Source of the DNA: Nocardia jinanensis
GTDB taxonomy: Bacteria > Actinomycetota > Actinomycetes > Mycobacteriales > Mycobacteriaceae
Assembly: GCF_014645735.1 (NCBI RefSeq)
Contig: NZ_BMMH01000004.1
Span: 248,001-312,000 of the forward strand
DNA length: 64,000 nucleotides
Reading direction: 5' to 3'
The translations under genes and the position numbers were made by a program. Below are positions 7,150-16,654 of this stretch, piece by piece. The stretch's first letter is position 1. Every line of letters starts with the position of its first letter. The notes under the pieces are model-generated. The model was given only the letters and a program-made list of their open reading frames with translations. It had not been told where the DNA came from and did no database searches.

Positions 7150-7623
7150 TCAGCGCATGCCCTTGATGCGGCGACCGATCTCACGGGTGACCTCGCGTTC
7201 GGCGGTACGCCGGGCCAGATCCTGCCGTTTGTCGTAATCCTGCTTACCTTTGGCGAGGGCGAGTTCCACCTTCACCTTGCCGTCGGAGAAGTACATCGAC
7301 AGCGGTACCAGGGTCTGGTTGCCCTCGCGGGATTTGCCGACCAGGCGTTCGATCTCCCGTTTGTGCAGCAGTAATTTGCGGGTCCGGCGCGGTGCGTGGT
7401 TGGTCCAGGTGCCGTGGCTGAATTCGGGGATGTGCAGGCCGCGTAGCCACACCTCGCCGTTGTCCACGGTCGCGAAGGCGTCCACCAGTGAGGCCTTGCT
7501 CTCACGCAGACTCTTGACCTCGGTACCGACCAGCGCGATCCCGGCCTCGTAGGTGTCCAGGATCGTGTAGTTGTGCCGTGCCCGGCGGTTGGTCGCGATG
7601 ACCTTGCGCCCCTTCTCCTTCAT
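7150..7623 (-). CDS. smpB: SsrA-binding protein SmpB
   Basis: The 157-residue protein starting [19 protein letters not shown] is a typical full-length SmpB. It contains the OB-fold motifs [17 protein letters not shown], a conserved [18 protein letters not shown] segment, and the basic C-terminal tail [20 protein letters not shown] that enters the ribosomal A site. An in-frame upstream start at 7650 would add nine unconserved residues, so I use the ATG at 7623. It binds tmRNA and is adjacent to ssrA, the common arrangement. Confidence 0.97.
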   Translation of the reverse strand: MKEKGRKVIATNRRARHNYTILDTYEAGIALVGTEVKSLRESKASLVDAFATVDNGEVWLRGLHIPEFSHGTWTNHAPRRTRKLLLHKREIERLVGKSREGNQTLVPLSMYFSDGKVKVELALAKGKQDYDKRQDLARRTAEREVTREIGRRIKGMR

Positions 7624-7672
7624 AACGACAACCTTAAGCGGCCGCGGCAACCCGATTATTCCCGGTTGCCGG

Positions 7673-7906
7673 TCAGCCGGGTTGCAGGATCAGATAGAGG
7701 ACGAAGACCGCGACGAAGACGATGACCAGCAGCACCGTGGAAAGGCGTGGCCTGCCGGCGCCGGTCGGCCGGATCCGGCGATCGAGCCAGCTGGTCTCGA
7801 CAGCCGGGTCTGTGCTCCGGGTCCGCGGTGGGCCGTCTGCGGGTTCGCCGGAGCGCTCGCCCCCGTCTCCGCCGACGGTGTCGTCGGACCCGTCCCCGGA
7901 TACCAT
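7673..7906 (-). CDS. Small single-pass membrane protein, unknown function
   Basis: A 77-residue protein with a charged, Pro/Gly-rich N-terminal 50 residues and one C-terminal transmembrane helix ([20 protein letters not shown]). It lies 49 bp upstream of smpB on the same strand and could be cotranscribed. It resembles the tail-anchored small membrane proteins common in actinobacteria, but I cannot assign a role. Confidence 0.55.
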   Translation of the reverse strand: MVSGDGSDDTVGGDGGERSGEPADGPPRTRSTDPAVETSWLDRRIRPTGAGRPRLSTVLLVIVFVAVFVLYLILQPG

Positions 7907-7962
7907 GCTCGCAGACTAGCCGTGCGGGCACATATTCGCGGACGGGGCGCGCGAATACGGTG

Positions 7963-8271
7963 TCAGCGAGCGTTTCTCAGGATTCGCAACGTGATTCCGA
8001 GGCCCACGAGGATGCTCGCGGTGGCGATCAGTGCGGTGGCGAGGGACTGGGTGATGGCGGCGATACCGGTGCTGAAGATGAGGCACGTGGCAAGAGCCAG
8101 CAGCGCGGTGCCCCATTCCATACCGGCGATCCGGGCGGGTCGGTTTCGCAGTGCTGTCATATTTTCGGAGTACCCGGCGCCTTGGGTTATCAAACCGTTA
8201 CTGCCGTAATCTCCGGAAATGTGATAGCCGACCCGCGGGTCTGCCGTACGGGGTATGCGGTGGCGAGCCAT
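7963..8271 (-). CDS. Small membrane protein with two predicted helices, unknown function
   Basis: Starting at the ATG at 8271, which has GGAGG eight bases upstream, the product is 102 residues. The N-terminal half is polar (ARHRIPRTADPRVGYHISGD). Two hydrophobic segments follow (WGTALLALATCLIFSTGIAA and LATALIATASILVGLGITL). It is the first gene of a short leftward set toward smpB. No family was recognised. Confidence 0.55.
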   Translation of the reverse strand: MARHRIPRTADPRVGYHISGDYGSNGLITQGAGYSENMTALRNRPARIAGMEWGTALLALATCLIFSTGIAAITQSLATALIATASILVGLGITLRILRNAR

Positions 8272-8673
8272 GGCAGAACCTCCGTTTCGGAGTCGGTGCG
8301 GCGATGTGTTCACCGTAACGGAAAAATCTCCGGCTGGACACCGGGCGGCAAATCTGGAGACAACCATCACAGCGGAGCCCGGCGAATCGTGAGATTGTGC
8401 GGTCCGCTCGTGATCTTTCGGGAAAAATGCCTGTTCCAAGACATGTGGTCGGTTTCGGAGGGCTGATGAGACCTGGAGAATCCGGCGGGGGTGGTGGGCG
8501 GACCTGCCGTCGGCAAATCGTTTGCTGATAATTAACTGTAGCGGGCCTGGGGCCTCATCGATGCGGAGTGTGGAGCCGGCTGCCTAAGCTCGTGGTATGT
8601 GCAAGCCGAACCGACGTGTGCCGCGGTCCCGCGTTCTGTCCGGCCGGCGGGATCCGGCCGCGGGGACGCAGCG
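8272..8673. other. Divergent intergenic region, 402 bp
   Basis: This interval separates the leftward small membrane protein from the rightward sirtuin and should contain both promoters. I see no further gene, RNA or clear hairpin in it. Confidence 0.5.
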
Positions 8674-9417
8674 GTGACCGACTGGTACGAGCGCACCGGT
8701 CGAATCGCCGCGCTGACCGGCGCCGGAATCTCCACCGACAGCGGTATCCCCGATTTCCGTGGCCCGCGCGGGGTGTGGACCGAGGATCCGATCGCCGAAC
8801 TGCTGTCCACCTACGACCACTATCTGGCCGATCCCGTCCTACGCGAGAAATCCTGGCTCGCCCGCCGCGACAATCCCGCGTGGAAGGCCGAACCCAACGG
8901 CGCCCACCGTGCGCTGGTGGACCTGGAGCGGGCCGGCCGGGCGCTCACGATCGTCACCCAGAACATCGACCGGCTGCATCAGCGCGCTGGTTCCACGCCG
9001 CGGCGGGTGGTGGAGATCCACGGCAATATGTTCGACGTGGTCTGCGTGCAGTGCGACTACACCGCCTCCATGGCCGGCACCCTGGAACGGGTTGCGGCGG
9101 GCGAAGCCGATCCACCCTGCCCGCTGTGTGGTGCGGTCCTGAAGGCCGACGTCATCATGTTCGGCCAGGCTCTGGACCAGCGCACGCTGGTCAAGGCGGC
9201 ACTGGCTGCCGAGACGGCGGATATCTTCCTGGCCGTCGGTACCTCGCTGCAAGTGGAACCGGCAGCCTCGTTGTGCGGGCGGGCGGTGGCGGCGGGGGCC
9301 GATCTGATCATCGTGAACGCCGAACCCACACCCTATGATTCGCTGGCGACCGAAGTCGTGCGCGAACCCATCGGGACCGCGCTACCCGCGTTGGTCGGCC
9401 GTATCCTCGGCCGCTGA
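8674..9417 (+). CDS. cobB: NAD-dependent protein deacylase (sirtuin, CobB-like)
   Basis: The GTG at 8674 gives 247 residues beginning MTDWYERTGRIAALTGAGIS. The Rossmann GAGIS (residues 16-20), TDSGIPDFRG, TQNIDRLHQRAG, the catalytic H116 in EIHGN, four zinc cysteines (C124, C127, C149, C152) and VGTSLQVEPA are all present. Sirtuins remove acyl groups from lysine using NAD+, for example reactivating acyl-CoA synthetases. Upstream in-frame codons back to 8599 lack conserved sequence. Its last 36 bp overlap the convergent FAD-oxidase gene. Confidence 0.93.
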   Translation: MTDWYERTGRIAALTGAGISTDSGIPDFRGPRGVWTEDPIAELLSTYDHYLADPVLREKSWLARRDNPAWKAEPNGAHRALVDLERAGRALTIVTQNIDRLHQRAGSTPRRVVEIHGNMFDVVCVQCDYTASMAGTLERVAAGEADPPCPLCGAVLKADVIMFGQALDQRTLVKAALAAETADIFLAVGTSLQVEPAASLCGRAVAAGADLIIVNAEPTPYDSLATEVVREPIGTALPALVGRILGR

Positions 9418-10710
9418 GACCGGGCCGAGTACCCGGTCCAGATAGTCGTTGGCGAATCGGCCCGCGGGGTCATAGTGCCGGCGGACCGCCGCGAACCGGT
9501 CCCACTCGGGGTAGCGCCCGTGCAGCGTTTCCGCCGTCTGGAAGTGGCGTTTGCCCCAGTGCGGACGGCCGTCGTACGCGTCGAAGATCGCCTCGCAGGC
9601 GCGGAAGAACGGTTCGTGGTCCATTCCCTGGTACTGGTGTACCGCGATATAGCAGGTCGCGCGGCCGCCCGCGGGAGAGAGGAACGCATCGTCGCCCGCC
9701 ACCCAGCGCACCTCGATCGGCATCGGGCTGTCGAAACGTTTCGCCGTCTCCTTGATCTCTCTGATCGCCGCGGCGGAATGCTCGCGGGGGATCGCGTATT
9801 CCATCTCGGTGAAGCGGAACAGCCGGGGGCTGGTGAACACCCGGTAGGAGCGGTCGACCTGGCGCCGGTAGCTGCCCGCGTAGGCGGCGCCGCGCTGGAT
9901 CCACGGAATGAGCGAGGGTCTGCGGCGGGCGAGCCGGCACAGCCCGTCGAACACATGGTTGGACAGCAGGATATCGGCGAACCAGTCCACCGTTTCCGAT
10001 CGTGGTGCGGGGGCCAGATCGACTCGATTGTTGCGTTTGGTCATCGCGATCGGGCTGTGCGCGAACATGTAGAACTCGAAATGGTCGTTGCCGTCGATAT
10101 AGGCGTCGAGGTCTGCGAGCACTTCTTCGACCGGCACCGGGCGCTCGATGCCCTCGAGGACGAACGAGGGCACCAATCGCAGAGTGAACGCGGTGATCAC
10201 ACCCAGGGCGCCGAGTCCCACCCGTGCGGCCCGCCAGGCCTGCGGACCGGACTCCTCGGTGAGTTCCACGATCCGGCCGTCGGCCGTCATCAGTTCGACC
10301 GCGTGCAGGGCGGCGGAGATATTCGGTAGCTGCCCGCCGGTGCCGTGGGTTCCGGTGGCGGTGGCGCCCGCGATGGTCTGGACGTCGATATCGCCGAGAT
10401 TGGGGAATGCCAGGTTGTGCGCGTCGAGCCGGGTGTTGAGCGCCGCGAGCGTCATACCGGCCTGTACGCGGGCCAGTCCGGCTTCCCGGTCGACGTCGAG
10501 TACCCGGTTCATCCGGGACAGATCCAGTAGGACGCCGTCGGTGAGACAAGTATCGGTGAACGAGTGTCCCGAGCCCGCGACGCGGACGCGATGCCCGTCC
10601 TCGGCCGCTCGGGCGAGTTCGGCGGACAGTTCCGCGTGATCGCGCGGCGCGCACAGCCGCGTCGGCGTGCACTGCTGATCACCGGCCCAGTTCACCCATA
10701 ACTTGGTCAC
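9382..10710 (-). CDS. FAD-linked oxidase, D-arabinono/L-gulono-1,4-lactone oxidase type
   Basis: This 442-residue protein has the PCMH FAD-binding domain (APRDHAELSAELARA; RVAGSGHSFTDTC with the His position that carries covalent flavin in many relatives; QTIAGATATGTHGTG) and an ALO-type C-terminal domain ending HWGKRHFQTAETLHGRYP. The family oxidises sugar-1,4-lactones to ascorbate-like products, or alditols. The mycobacterial homologue is a gulonolactone dehydrogenase. The start MTKLWVNWAGDQ matches the usual N-terminus. It overlaps the sirtuin tail to tail. Confidence 0.85.
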   Translation of the reverse strand: MTKLWVNWAGDQQCTPTRLCAPRDHAELSAELARAAEDGHRVRVAGSGHSFTDTCLTDGVLLDLSRMNRVLDVDREAGLARVQAGMTLAALNTRLDAHNLAFPNLGDIDVQTIAGATATGTHGTGGQLPNISAALHAVELMTADGRIVELTEESGPQAWRAARVGLGALGVITAFTLRLVPSFVLEGIERPVPVEEVLADLDAYIDGNDHFEFYMFAHSPIAMTKRNNRVDLAPAPRSETVDWFADILLSNHVFDGLCRLARRRPSLIPWIQRGAAYAGSYRRQVDRSYRVFTSPRLFRFTEMEYAIPREHSAAAIREIKETAKRFDSPMPIEVRWVAGDDAFLSPAGGRATCYIAVHQYQGMDHEPFFRACEAIFDAYDGRPHWGKRHFQTAETLHGRYPEWDRFAAVRRHYDPAGRFANDYLDRVLGPVSAAEDTADQRG

Positions 10711-10777
10711 TCGTCCAACTCTAGGGGAAAGTGGCCGCCGATGCGGAGAAACCAGGAGACGAACCGGAGGTCGGGGC

Positions 10778-11470
10778 TCAGCGGCGGCGGGGGCAGAAGG
10801 GCCCCGGCTTCGCTGCCTTGGCCCGCTCGACCTCGGCCAGGCTGAGGGCGTTCACGGTCAGCGGCTGCGGTGGTGAGCTCGTCGCCCGGATACCGTTCAG
10901 GGTGATCGCCATGTACCGCCGCCAGATATCGGAATCGATGGGTCGGGCGAATTCGGCCAGCGAATCGACCATGTAGATCAGTGCGAACAGATCGGTCGCC
11001 TCGATACCCGGCTGCACCACCCCGGCCTCCCGGGCGCGGTCCATCACCGCCGCGACCGCGGGGCCGATCTCGTCGCGGGGGCAGCCGAACCGGCCCGGTT
11101 CGTCACCCAATTCGAGCATGACCTCGCTGAACCCGCGGTTGGTCGCCATCCGCCGGCATGCGTACTCGAAAAGTCGTACCAGCCCGTCCCAGGGGTCCTC
11201 CGCGGCGAGCGCCTCCTCGGTGGCCTCGGCGAATTCACGGATATGCCCGGCGAAGACCTCGGCGACCAGTTCCCGCTTGTTCGCGAACCGCCGATACACC
11301 GTGCCCACCCCGACACCCGCGCGTTCGGCCACATCGTCGAGCGTGATGTCGAGACCGCGATCGGCGAACAACTCGCGTGCGGCGTCGACTATCCGCTGCT
11401 GATTCCGCGCCGCGTCGACCCGGAGCCGGCGCGGCCGGGGCGCGGTGGTGGCGAGGTTCACATCCGGCAT
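10778..11470 (-). CDS. TetR-family transcriptional regulator
   Basis: A 230-residue regulator with a canonical TetR HTH at about residues 25-70 (IVDAARELFADRGLDITLDDVAERAGVGVGTVYRRFANKRELV) and a helical ligand-binding domain. The HTH variant with GVGTVYRRF is the large actinobacterial TetR subgroup often controlling efflux or lipid genes. It lies 67 bp upstream of nothing obvious on its own strand except the oxidase, and has a long gene-poor region ahead of it. The controlled gene is unknown. Confidence 0.9.
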   Translation of the reverse strand: MPDVNLATTAPRPRRLRVDAARNQQRIVDAARELFADRGLDITLDDVAERAGVGVGTVYRRFANKRELVAEVFAGHIREFAEATEEALAAEDPWDGLVRLFEYACRRMATNRGFSEVMLELGDEPGRFGCPRDEIGPAVAAVMDRAREAGVVQPGIEATDLFALIYMVDSLAEFARPIDSDIWRRYMAITLNGIRATSSPPQPLTVNALSLAEVERAKAAKPGPFCPRRR

Positions 11471-12426
11471 GGTAGCAACATACGAATTAACCGTAATCGG
11501 TTTCGATCCCGCCGAGTGGATCCCGGAACAGCCACCGGTGGTGCAGGTCCGGATCTCTCCACAGCGCGCGAAGGCGATGCGGCAGCGGTAGGCGAGGCGT
11601 GGCGCTCGGGATGCCGCTGCCGTGATCGGCTACCGGACGTGTTCGGGCGGGAAACTCCGTCCTCATTTTCCGGATGGGAGCGGCCCGGTGCGTAGCCGTC
11701 GGGCAACCGGCGCCCGGTCCGCTCGTCGCTGTGGGTTCCGGCCCCTCGATGCGCTCCGTTCGGGAACTTCTGCCGCAGCGGTGATCCGGCAGCTTCCCGG
11801 CCCGCGACTGTCGATCGCCGGCACGAGGAAGACGCTGGTCATCGATGCTCTCGCCCCATATCGGCCTATTCGCGAAGTTTCCGGCGCCCGATACCGGCGA
11901 TGGGTTCACCACCCCGTCCGGCCGTTCCGCCGTGGTTCGTACACTGCTCGGATCGGGAGCCGCCGGTGTGCGGTTCGCAGACCGCGGGCAGCGGTGACGG
12001 TCGTTCACCGCAGACCGGTCGTGACCGCACGAAGGCCACCCGATAGGCGGATGGCACGACGGGGCAACGCAGTACAGCACGAGCGCAACGCAGGACGGTA
12101 CGAGCGCGAGAGGGGTCGGGTCATGAGAGTGTCGGGAAGGTCCGGATCAGCGGCCGCGGCGGCGTGCGCGGGGTGCGCGCGTTGACGGCGGGTTATGCGG
12201 CCACCGAGGGAGCGCTCGGTGCCGTGGCCCGCTACACGGTGACCGGACCGGACACGGCACCCGCTGGATCCCGGCCGCCCCGAGCCGTATCGGCGGTTAG
12301 CATTGTTTGCTCGGCGCTACCGGGTGCGTCCATCGCCGCGATACTTCTCGCAGCCGCGACCCCGGGGCCGCTCCGGTGATCACGATGACCAGCCGCGTGC
12401 GGCCGACCACGAAGGGAGACCCGAGC
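11471..12426. other. Gene-poor interval, 956 bp
   Basis: No convincing gene is visible. Open frames exist on both strands but show random Arg/Pro/Ser composition. A minus-strand segment ending near 11487 (HRLRALWRDPDLHHRWLF) could be the tail of a lost gene. The last part must hold the phosphoglucomutase promoter. Confidence 0.5.
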
Positions 12427-14064
12427 ATGGCCCACAATCGAGCCGGACGGCCCGCCCGCCCAGGCGATCTGGTGGATGTTCCGGGACTGGTGACCGCCTA
12501 CTACAGCCGCGTGCCCGACCCCGCCGACCCCACTCAGCGAGTGATCTTCGGTACCTCGGGGCACCGGGGCTCGAGTCTGGACGCCACTTTCAACGAAGCG
12601 CATATCCTGGCCATCACGCAAGCTGTCGTCGAATACCGGGCGACCCGGGGGATCACCGGCCCGGTCTATCTGGCCCGCGACACCCATGCCCTGTCCGAAC
12701 CCGCCTGGACCACCGTCCTGGAAGTGCTGGCCGGCAACGATATCGGCGCTGTGGTCGATTCCCGCGGCCGCTACACCCCCACGCCCGCGCTGAGTCACGC
12801 GGTGGTACGCCACAATCGGGACGGGGCGCGGCACCAGGCCGACGGCATCGTGGTGACCCCGTCGCACAACCCGCCCCGCGACGGCGGCATCAAATACAAC
12901 CCCCCACACGGCGGTCCGGCCGATACCGGCGCGACCGACAGCATCGCCGAACGCGCCAACGAACTGTTGCGCGGTGGTCTGGCCGGAGTGAAGCGCGCCC
13001 CGCTCACCCGGGCGATGGGCGAGGTCGGCCGCTACGACTACCTCGATCACTACATCGCCGAGCTGCCCGCGGTGCTGAACCTCGACGCCATCCGGGGCGC
13101 GGGGATACGGCTCGGCGCCGATCCCATGGGCGGCGCCAGCGTCGACTACTGGGAGGAGATCGGCCAGCGTTACGACCTCGATCTCGAGGTGGTGAATCCG
13201 AGCGTGGACCCCACCTGGCGTTTCATGACGCTCGACAGCGACGGGCAGATCCGGATGGATCCCTCGTCCCCGCATGCCATGGCCTCGCTGGTGTCCATCC
13301 GCGACGATTACGATATCTCGACCGGTAACGACGCCGACGCCGACCGGCACGGCATCGTCACCCCCGACGGCGGGCTGATGAACCCGAACCATTTCCTCGC
13401 GGTCGCCATCGAATATCTGGTGGCCAACCGGCGGGGCTGGGACGCGCTCACCAAGATCGGCAAGACCGCGGTCACCTCCTCGATGATCGACCGGGTGGTG
13501 AGTGTGCTCGGCCGGGACATCTACGAGGTGCCGGTCGGATTCAAATGGTTCGTCCCCGGGCTGTTCAGCGGCAGCCTCGCCTTCGGCGGCGAGGAGAGCG
13601 CGGGCGCGTCGTTCCTGCGGATGGACGGCACCGTATGGACCACCGAGAAGGACGGGATCCTGCTGGCCCTGCTGGCCGCCGAGATCGCCGCCGTCACCGG
13701 GCAGAGCCCGTCGACCCGCTATCACGAGCTCGAACGCCACTACGGCAGCCCCGCCTACGCCCGGATCGACGCTCCGGCAGAACCGGAGCAGAAGAAATTG
13801 CTCGCCGGTCTCACTCCCGAACAGGTGACCGGCGACGAGATCGCGGGCGAACCGATCACCGAGGTGGCGACCCGGGCCCGGGGCAACGGCGCGGCGCTGG
13901 GCGGGCTGAAGGTGAGCACCGAGAACGCCTGGTTCGCGGCGCGGCCGTCGGGCACCGAGAACAAGTACAAGATCTACGCCGAGTCCTTCCACGGGACCGA
14001 ACACCTCGCGAAGGTCCAGGAGGCGGCCCGGGAGATGGTCGGACGGGTGCTGGCTGACGGGTAG
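12427..14064 (+). CDS. pgm: Phosphoglucomutase (alpha-D-glucose phosphate-specific)
   Basis: 545 residues, the usual length for bacterial Pgm. The active-site loop is VVTPSHNPPRDGG with the phosphoserine S146, the metal loop is GNDADADRHG, the sugar-specificity loop is GGEESAGASF, and the phosphate-binding loop is RPSGTENKYKIY. It interconverts glucose-1-phosphate and glucose-6-phosphate for glycogen, trehalose and cell-wall precursors. The ATG at 12427 gives the family N-terminus and follows a GGGAG site; a longer frame from 12307 adds unconserved residues. Confidence 0.96.
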   Translation: MAHNRAGRPARPGDLVDVPGLVTAYYSRVPDPADPTQRVIFGTSGHRGSSLDATFNEAHILAITQAVVEYRATRGITGPVYLARDTHALSEPAWTTVLEVLAGNDIGAVVDSRGRYTPTPALSHAVVRHNRDGARHQADGIVVTPSHNPPRDGGIKYNPPHGGPADTGATDSIAERANELLRGGLAGVKRAPLTRAMGEVGRYDYLDHYIAELPAVLNLDAIRGAGIRLGADPMGGASVDYWEEIGQRYDLDLEVVNPSVDPTWRFMTLDSDGQIRMDPSSPHAMASLVSIRDDYDISTGNDADADRHGIVTPDGGLMNPNHFLAVAIEYLVANRRGWDALTKIGKTAVTSSMIDRVVSVLGRDIYEVPVGFKWFVPGLFSGSLAFGGEESAGASFLRMDGTVWTTEKDGILLALLAAEIAAVTGQSPSTRYHELERHYGSPAYARIDAPAEPEQKKLLAGLTPEQVTGDEIAGEPITEVATRARGNGAALGGLKVSTENAWFAARPSGTENKYKIYAESFHGTEHLAKVQEAAREMVGRVLADG

Positions 14065-14089
14065 GCCGCAGGCCTGCGCGGTCCCGGAC

Positions 14090-15619
14090 GTGCGGAACAG
14101 GGCCGCACCGACCCCGGGACCGGTAAATCCCGCGCCGACGCGGGGAATTGTGGAGTCCGCCCCGGCGTTGAGTGCCGGGGTGAGTGGTGAGGCCGTGGCA
14201 GATGATCGACCCGGGTCCGGGAGCAGGAACGGATCGGGTGGACAGGCTACGGTGCGGGCGCCGGGATTGCGGCGCCTGATTCCGGCCCGCCGGCGCGTGA
14301 ACCCATCGCGCAAACCCCCGCTACCCAGCGAGATATGGGTCCTGATCAGTGCCGCCTTCTGTGTCGCGATCGGGTTCGGCCTGGTTGCGCCGGTGCTGCC
14401 GCAGTTCGCGCTCGGCTTCGGCGTGGGTGTCGCGGCCGCTTCGGCCATCGTGAGCGCCTTCGCCGCGATGCGACTACTGTTCGCGCCGGTCAGCGGCCGA
14501 TTGGTGCAGTTGCTGGGGGAGCGGCGGATCTATCTGGTCGGCCTGCTCATCGTGGCGATATCCACCGGCGCGAGCGCTTTCGCCCAGACCTACTGGCAGT
14601 TGATGGTGCTGCGATCGCTCGGTGGGGTCGGGTCGACCATGTTCACCGTCTCGTCGATGGCGCTGGTGATCCGGCTCTCCCCACCGACCGAACGAGGCCG
14701 CGTCACCGGACTGTGGTCGACCTGCTTCCTGATCGGCGGGTTGTCCGGGCCGCTGATCGGCGGTGCCCTCGCCGGCTTCGGGCTGCGTGCCCCGTTCCTG
14801 ATCTACGCGGTCGCCCTGCTGCTCGCCGTGGCGGTCGTCTATTTCAACCTGCGCGACTCCCGTATCACCGAATCCGAATCCGGCCGGGATGTGGCTACCG
14901 TCAGTTTCCGGCAGGGACTGGCCAGGCCCGAATACCGGGCGGCGCTGTTCTCCAACTTCGCCAGTGGCGCCGCGGTGTTCGGCGTCCGGATGGCGCTGGT
15001 CCCGCTGCTGGTGGTGGAGGTGCTGGGCGAGCCGTCCGGGATGGCAGGGGTCGCGCTCACTGTTTTCGCCGCCGGTAACGCGACGGTGCTGTTCTTCTCC
15101 GGGCGTTTGTCCGACCGCTACGGCCGCCGCCCGCTGCTTATCTCCGGCGCCCTGGTGTGCGCGGTCGGCACCACGGGTCTGGGCCTCGCCCCGACCATCA
15201 CCTGGCTGCTGGTCACCTCGTTCGTCGCCGGTATCGGGTCCGGTCTGTTCACCCCCGCCCAGCAGGCGGCCGTCGGCGATATCATCGGCAACCGCGCCCG
15301 CGGCGGCACCATGCTCGCCGGATTTCAGATGGCCCAGGACCTGGGGACGGTCCTGGGGCCCATCGTGGTCGGCGTGATCGCGCAGCGGCTGTCCTATGGT
15401 GCCGGTCTCGCCGTCACCGGATCGCTGCTCGCCGTCGCCGCCGTGGCCTGGCTGATCGTGCCCGAACCGATGGACCGCGCCCCCGCCGCCCCGGAGCCGG
15501 ACACTGCCTCCGTGGGCCCCGGAGTCTCCGTATCGAAGACCGCGGACGACGGCGCCGGGACCACGGAGACGACCGCAAGCTTCCCGGGTCTCGAAAACCG
15601 GTCGGAAAACAGGCACTGA
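14090..15619 (+). CDS. Major facilitator superfamily transporter (drug-efflux type)
   Basis: About 400 residues form 12 hydrophobic segments beginning at EIWVLISAAFCVAIGFGLVA. The loop after helix 2 (SGRLVQLLGERRIYLVG) and after helix 8 (SGRLSDRYGRRPLLI) are the paired MFS signature A loops, and the mid-region PPTERGRVTGLW is typical of drug:H+ antiporters. The first 80 residues are disordered and rich in Arg, Pro and Gly, so the true start may be an internal GTG (around 14177-14195). The gene follows pgm by 25 bp. The substrate is unknown. Confidence 0.85.
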   Translation: MRNRAAPTPGPVNPAPTRGIVESAPALSAGVSGEAVADDRPGSGSRNGSGGQATVRAPGLRRLIPARRRVNPSRKPPLPSEIWVLISAAFCVAIGFGLVAPVLPQFALGFGVGVAAASAIVSAFAAMRLLFAPVSGRLVQLLGERRIYLVGLLIVAISTGASAFAQTYWQLMVLRSLGGVGSTMFTVSSMALVIRLSPPTERGRVTGLWSTCFLIGGLSGPLIGGALAGFGLRAPFLIYAVALLLAVAVVYFNLRDSRITESESGRDVATVSFRQGLARPEYRAALFSNFASGAAVFGVRMALVPLLVVEVLGEPSGMAGVALTVFAAGNATVLFFSGRLSDRYGRRPLLISGALVCAVGTTGLGLAPTITWLLVTSFVAGIGSGLFTPAQQAAVGDIIGNRARGGTMLAGFQMAQDLGTVLGPIVVGVIAQRLSYGAGLAVTGSLLAVAAVAWLIVPEPMDRAPAAPEPDTASVGPGVSVSKTADDGAGTTETTASFPGLENRSENRH

Positions 15620-15676
15620 CCCGGGCCTGCGGGATTCGCGCGTGACCGGTTCGCCCGGATACGGCAGAGTGGTCGC

Positions 15677-16414
15677 GTGAGCAACTCGCCGTCCGAATAC
15701 ACGCCGCGGCCCATGTCCAACCGGACCACTTACGCCCTCGGCGCGCTGGCGCTGGTGCTGATCGCGTTGATCGTGGTCTTCGCCTACCGCTGGGGCAGTC
15801 GCGAGGAAGCCCAGGTGCGCAACGACGGCTACGGTTCGGTGCACGACGCGGCGGTGACCGCCGCGCTGCAAAGCGACGGCGGTGTGCGGCTCGGCCACCC
15901 GGAGGCCCCCAAGACGATCGAGATCTACGAGGACCCGATGTGCCCGTCCTGCGGCACTCTGGAAACTCTGTACGGACAGGAGCTCGCCCAGAAGCTCGAC
16001 GAGGGCGAACTCGCCATCCGCTACCGGTTCGTCAATTTCCTCGACCCCAAATCCTCCAGCGGCGACTACTCCACGCGTGCGATCGCCGCCCTTCAGTGCG
16101 TGGCGGATACCGGTTCCGGCGTCACCTACTCGAAGTTCCACGAGACGCTGTTCACCACCCGCCAACCGGACGAGGGCTCCGAGCTCAGCGATGACGAACT
16201 GCTCACCATCGCGACCGAATCCGGCGCCACCGAACCCGCCCGCGAGTGCATCACCTCCGGTGCCCGCCGCGGTCAGGTGGCCGATCAGGCCGCCGCTACT
16301 CTCGACGACCTGACGGCGGCCCTCGACGGCGCCGCGGCCACCCCCAGTGTGTTCGATGTCGCTACCAAGATCGACGTCAACGAGCCGGACTGGGTCCAGC
16401 AGCTGGGGCCGTGA
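15677..16414 (+). CDS. Membrane-anchored DsbA-like thiol-disulfide oxidoreductase
   Basis: The 245-residue protein has an N-terminal transmembrane anchor (YALGALALVLIALIVVFAY, residues 19-37) and an extracytoplasmic thioredoxin-fold domain with a C89-P-S-C92 active site in YEDPMCPSCG. The DsbA/thioredoxin_4 pattern continues to a cis-Pro-like TPSVF near residue 228. It probably forms or isomerises disulfides in exported proteins. The GTG at 15677 is the only start that gives the full anchor. Confidence 0.88.
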   Translation: MSNSPSEYTPRPMSNRTTYALGALALVLIALIVVFAYRWGSREEAQVRNDGYGSVHDAAVTAALQSDGGVRLGHPEAPKTIEIYEDPMCPSCGTLETLYGQELAQKLDEGELAIRYRFVNFLDPKSSSGDYSTRAIAALQCVADTGSGVTYSKFHETLFTTRQPDEGSELSDDELLTIATESGATEPARECITSGARRGQVADQAAATLDDLTAALDGAAATPSVFDVATKIDVNEPDWVQQLGP

Positions 16415-16508
16415 CCTCGGTTTTCATCCTGAATCCAGGCGATTTGGCTCCGGGTGTCCAGGTGGTGTAACTTCGTTCAGGCAGCCGGGGAACCGGCGGT
16501 GATCATCC

Positions 16509-16584
16509 GGGGCTATGGCGCAGCTGGTAGCGCACCACACTGGCAGTGTGGGGGTCAGGGGTTCGAGTCCCCTTAGCTCCACCA
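16509..16584 (+). tRNA. tRNA-Ala (anticodon GGC), CCA encoded
   Basis: The cloverleaf is complete: acceptor GGGGCTA / TAGCTCC, D-arm GCGC...GCGC, anticodon arm CCACA-CTGGCAG-TGTGG with anticodon GGC, T-arm GGGGTTCGAGTCCCC, discriminator A at 16581 and encoded CCA at 16582-16584. Its 3' end faces a phage-type integrase 64 bp away, so it is the likely attachment site of the decayed element that follows. Confidence 0.97.
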
Positions 16585-16608
16585 GGGATTATAGGTTTCT
16601 CGCATGAT

Positions 16609-16654
16609 GGAATAGCCCGGTTTTACGACACCTTCTACGACAACGGGCTATTCC
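16609..16654 (-). terminator. Inverted repeat after the decayed integrase gene
   Basis: GGAATAGCCCG and CGGGCTATTCC form an 11-bp perfect stem with a 24-base loop. It overlaps the last codons of the integrase and the region beside the tRNA, so it may be a terminator or part of the integrase arm sites. Confidence 0.35.

Noticed and set aside
12232..14448. Long minus-strand open frame of 738 codons opposite phosphoglucomutase.
   Set aside because: It is the antisense of a gene with complete Pgm motifs; composition is a mirror artefact of GC-rich third positions and it has no recognisable domain.
14474..16165. Minus-strand open frame of 563 codons opposite the MFS and DsbA-like genes.
   Set aside because: Antisense shadow of two well-supported genes.
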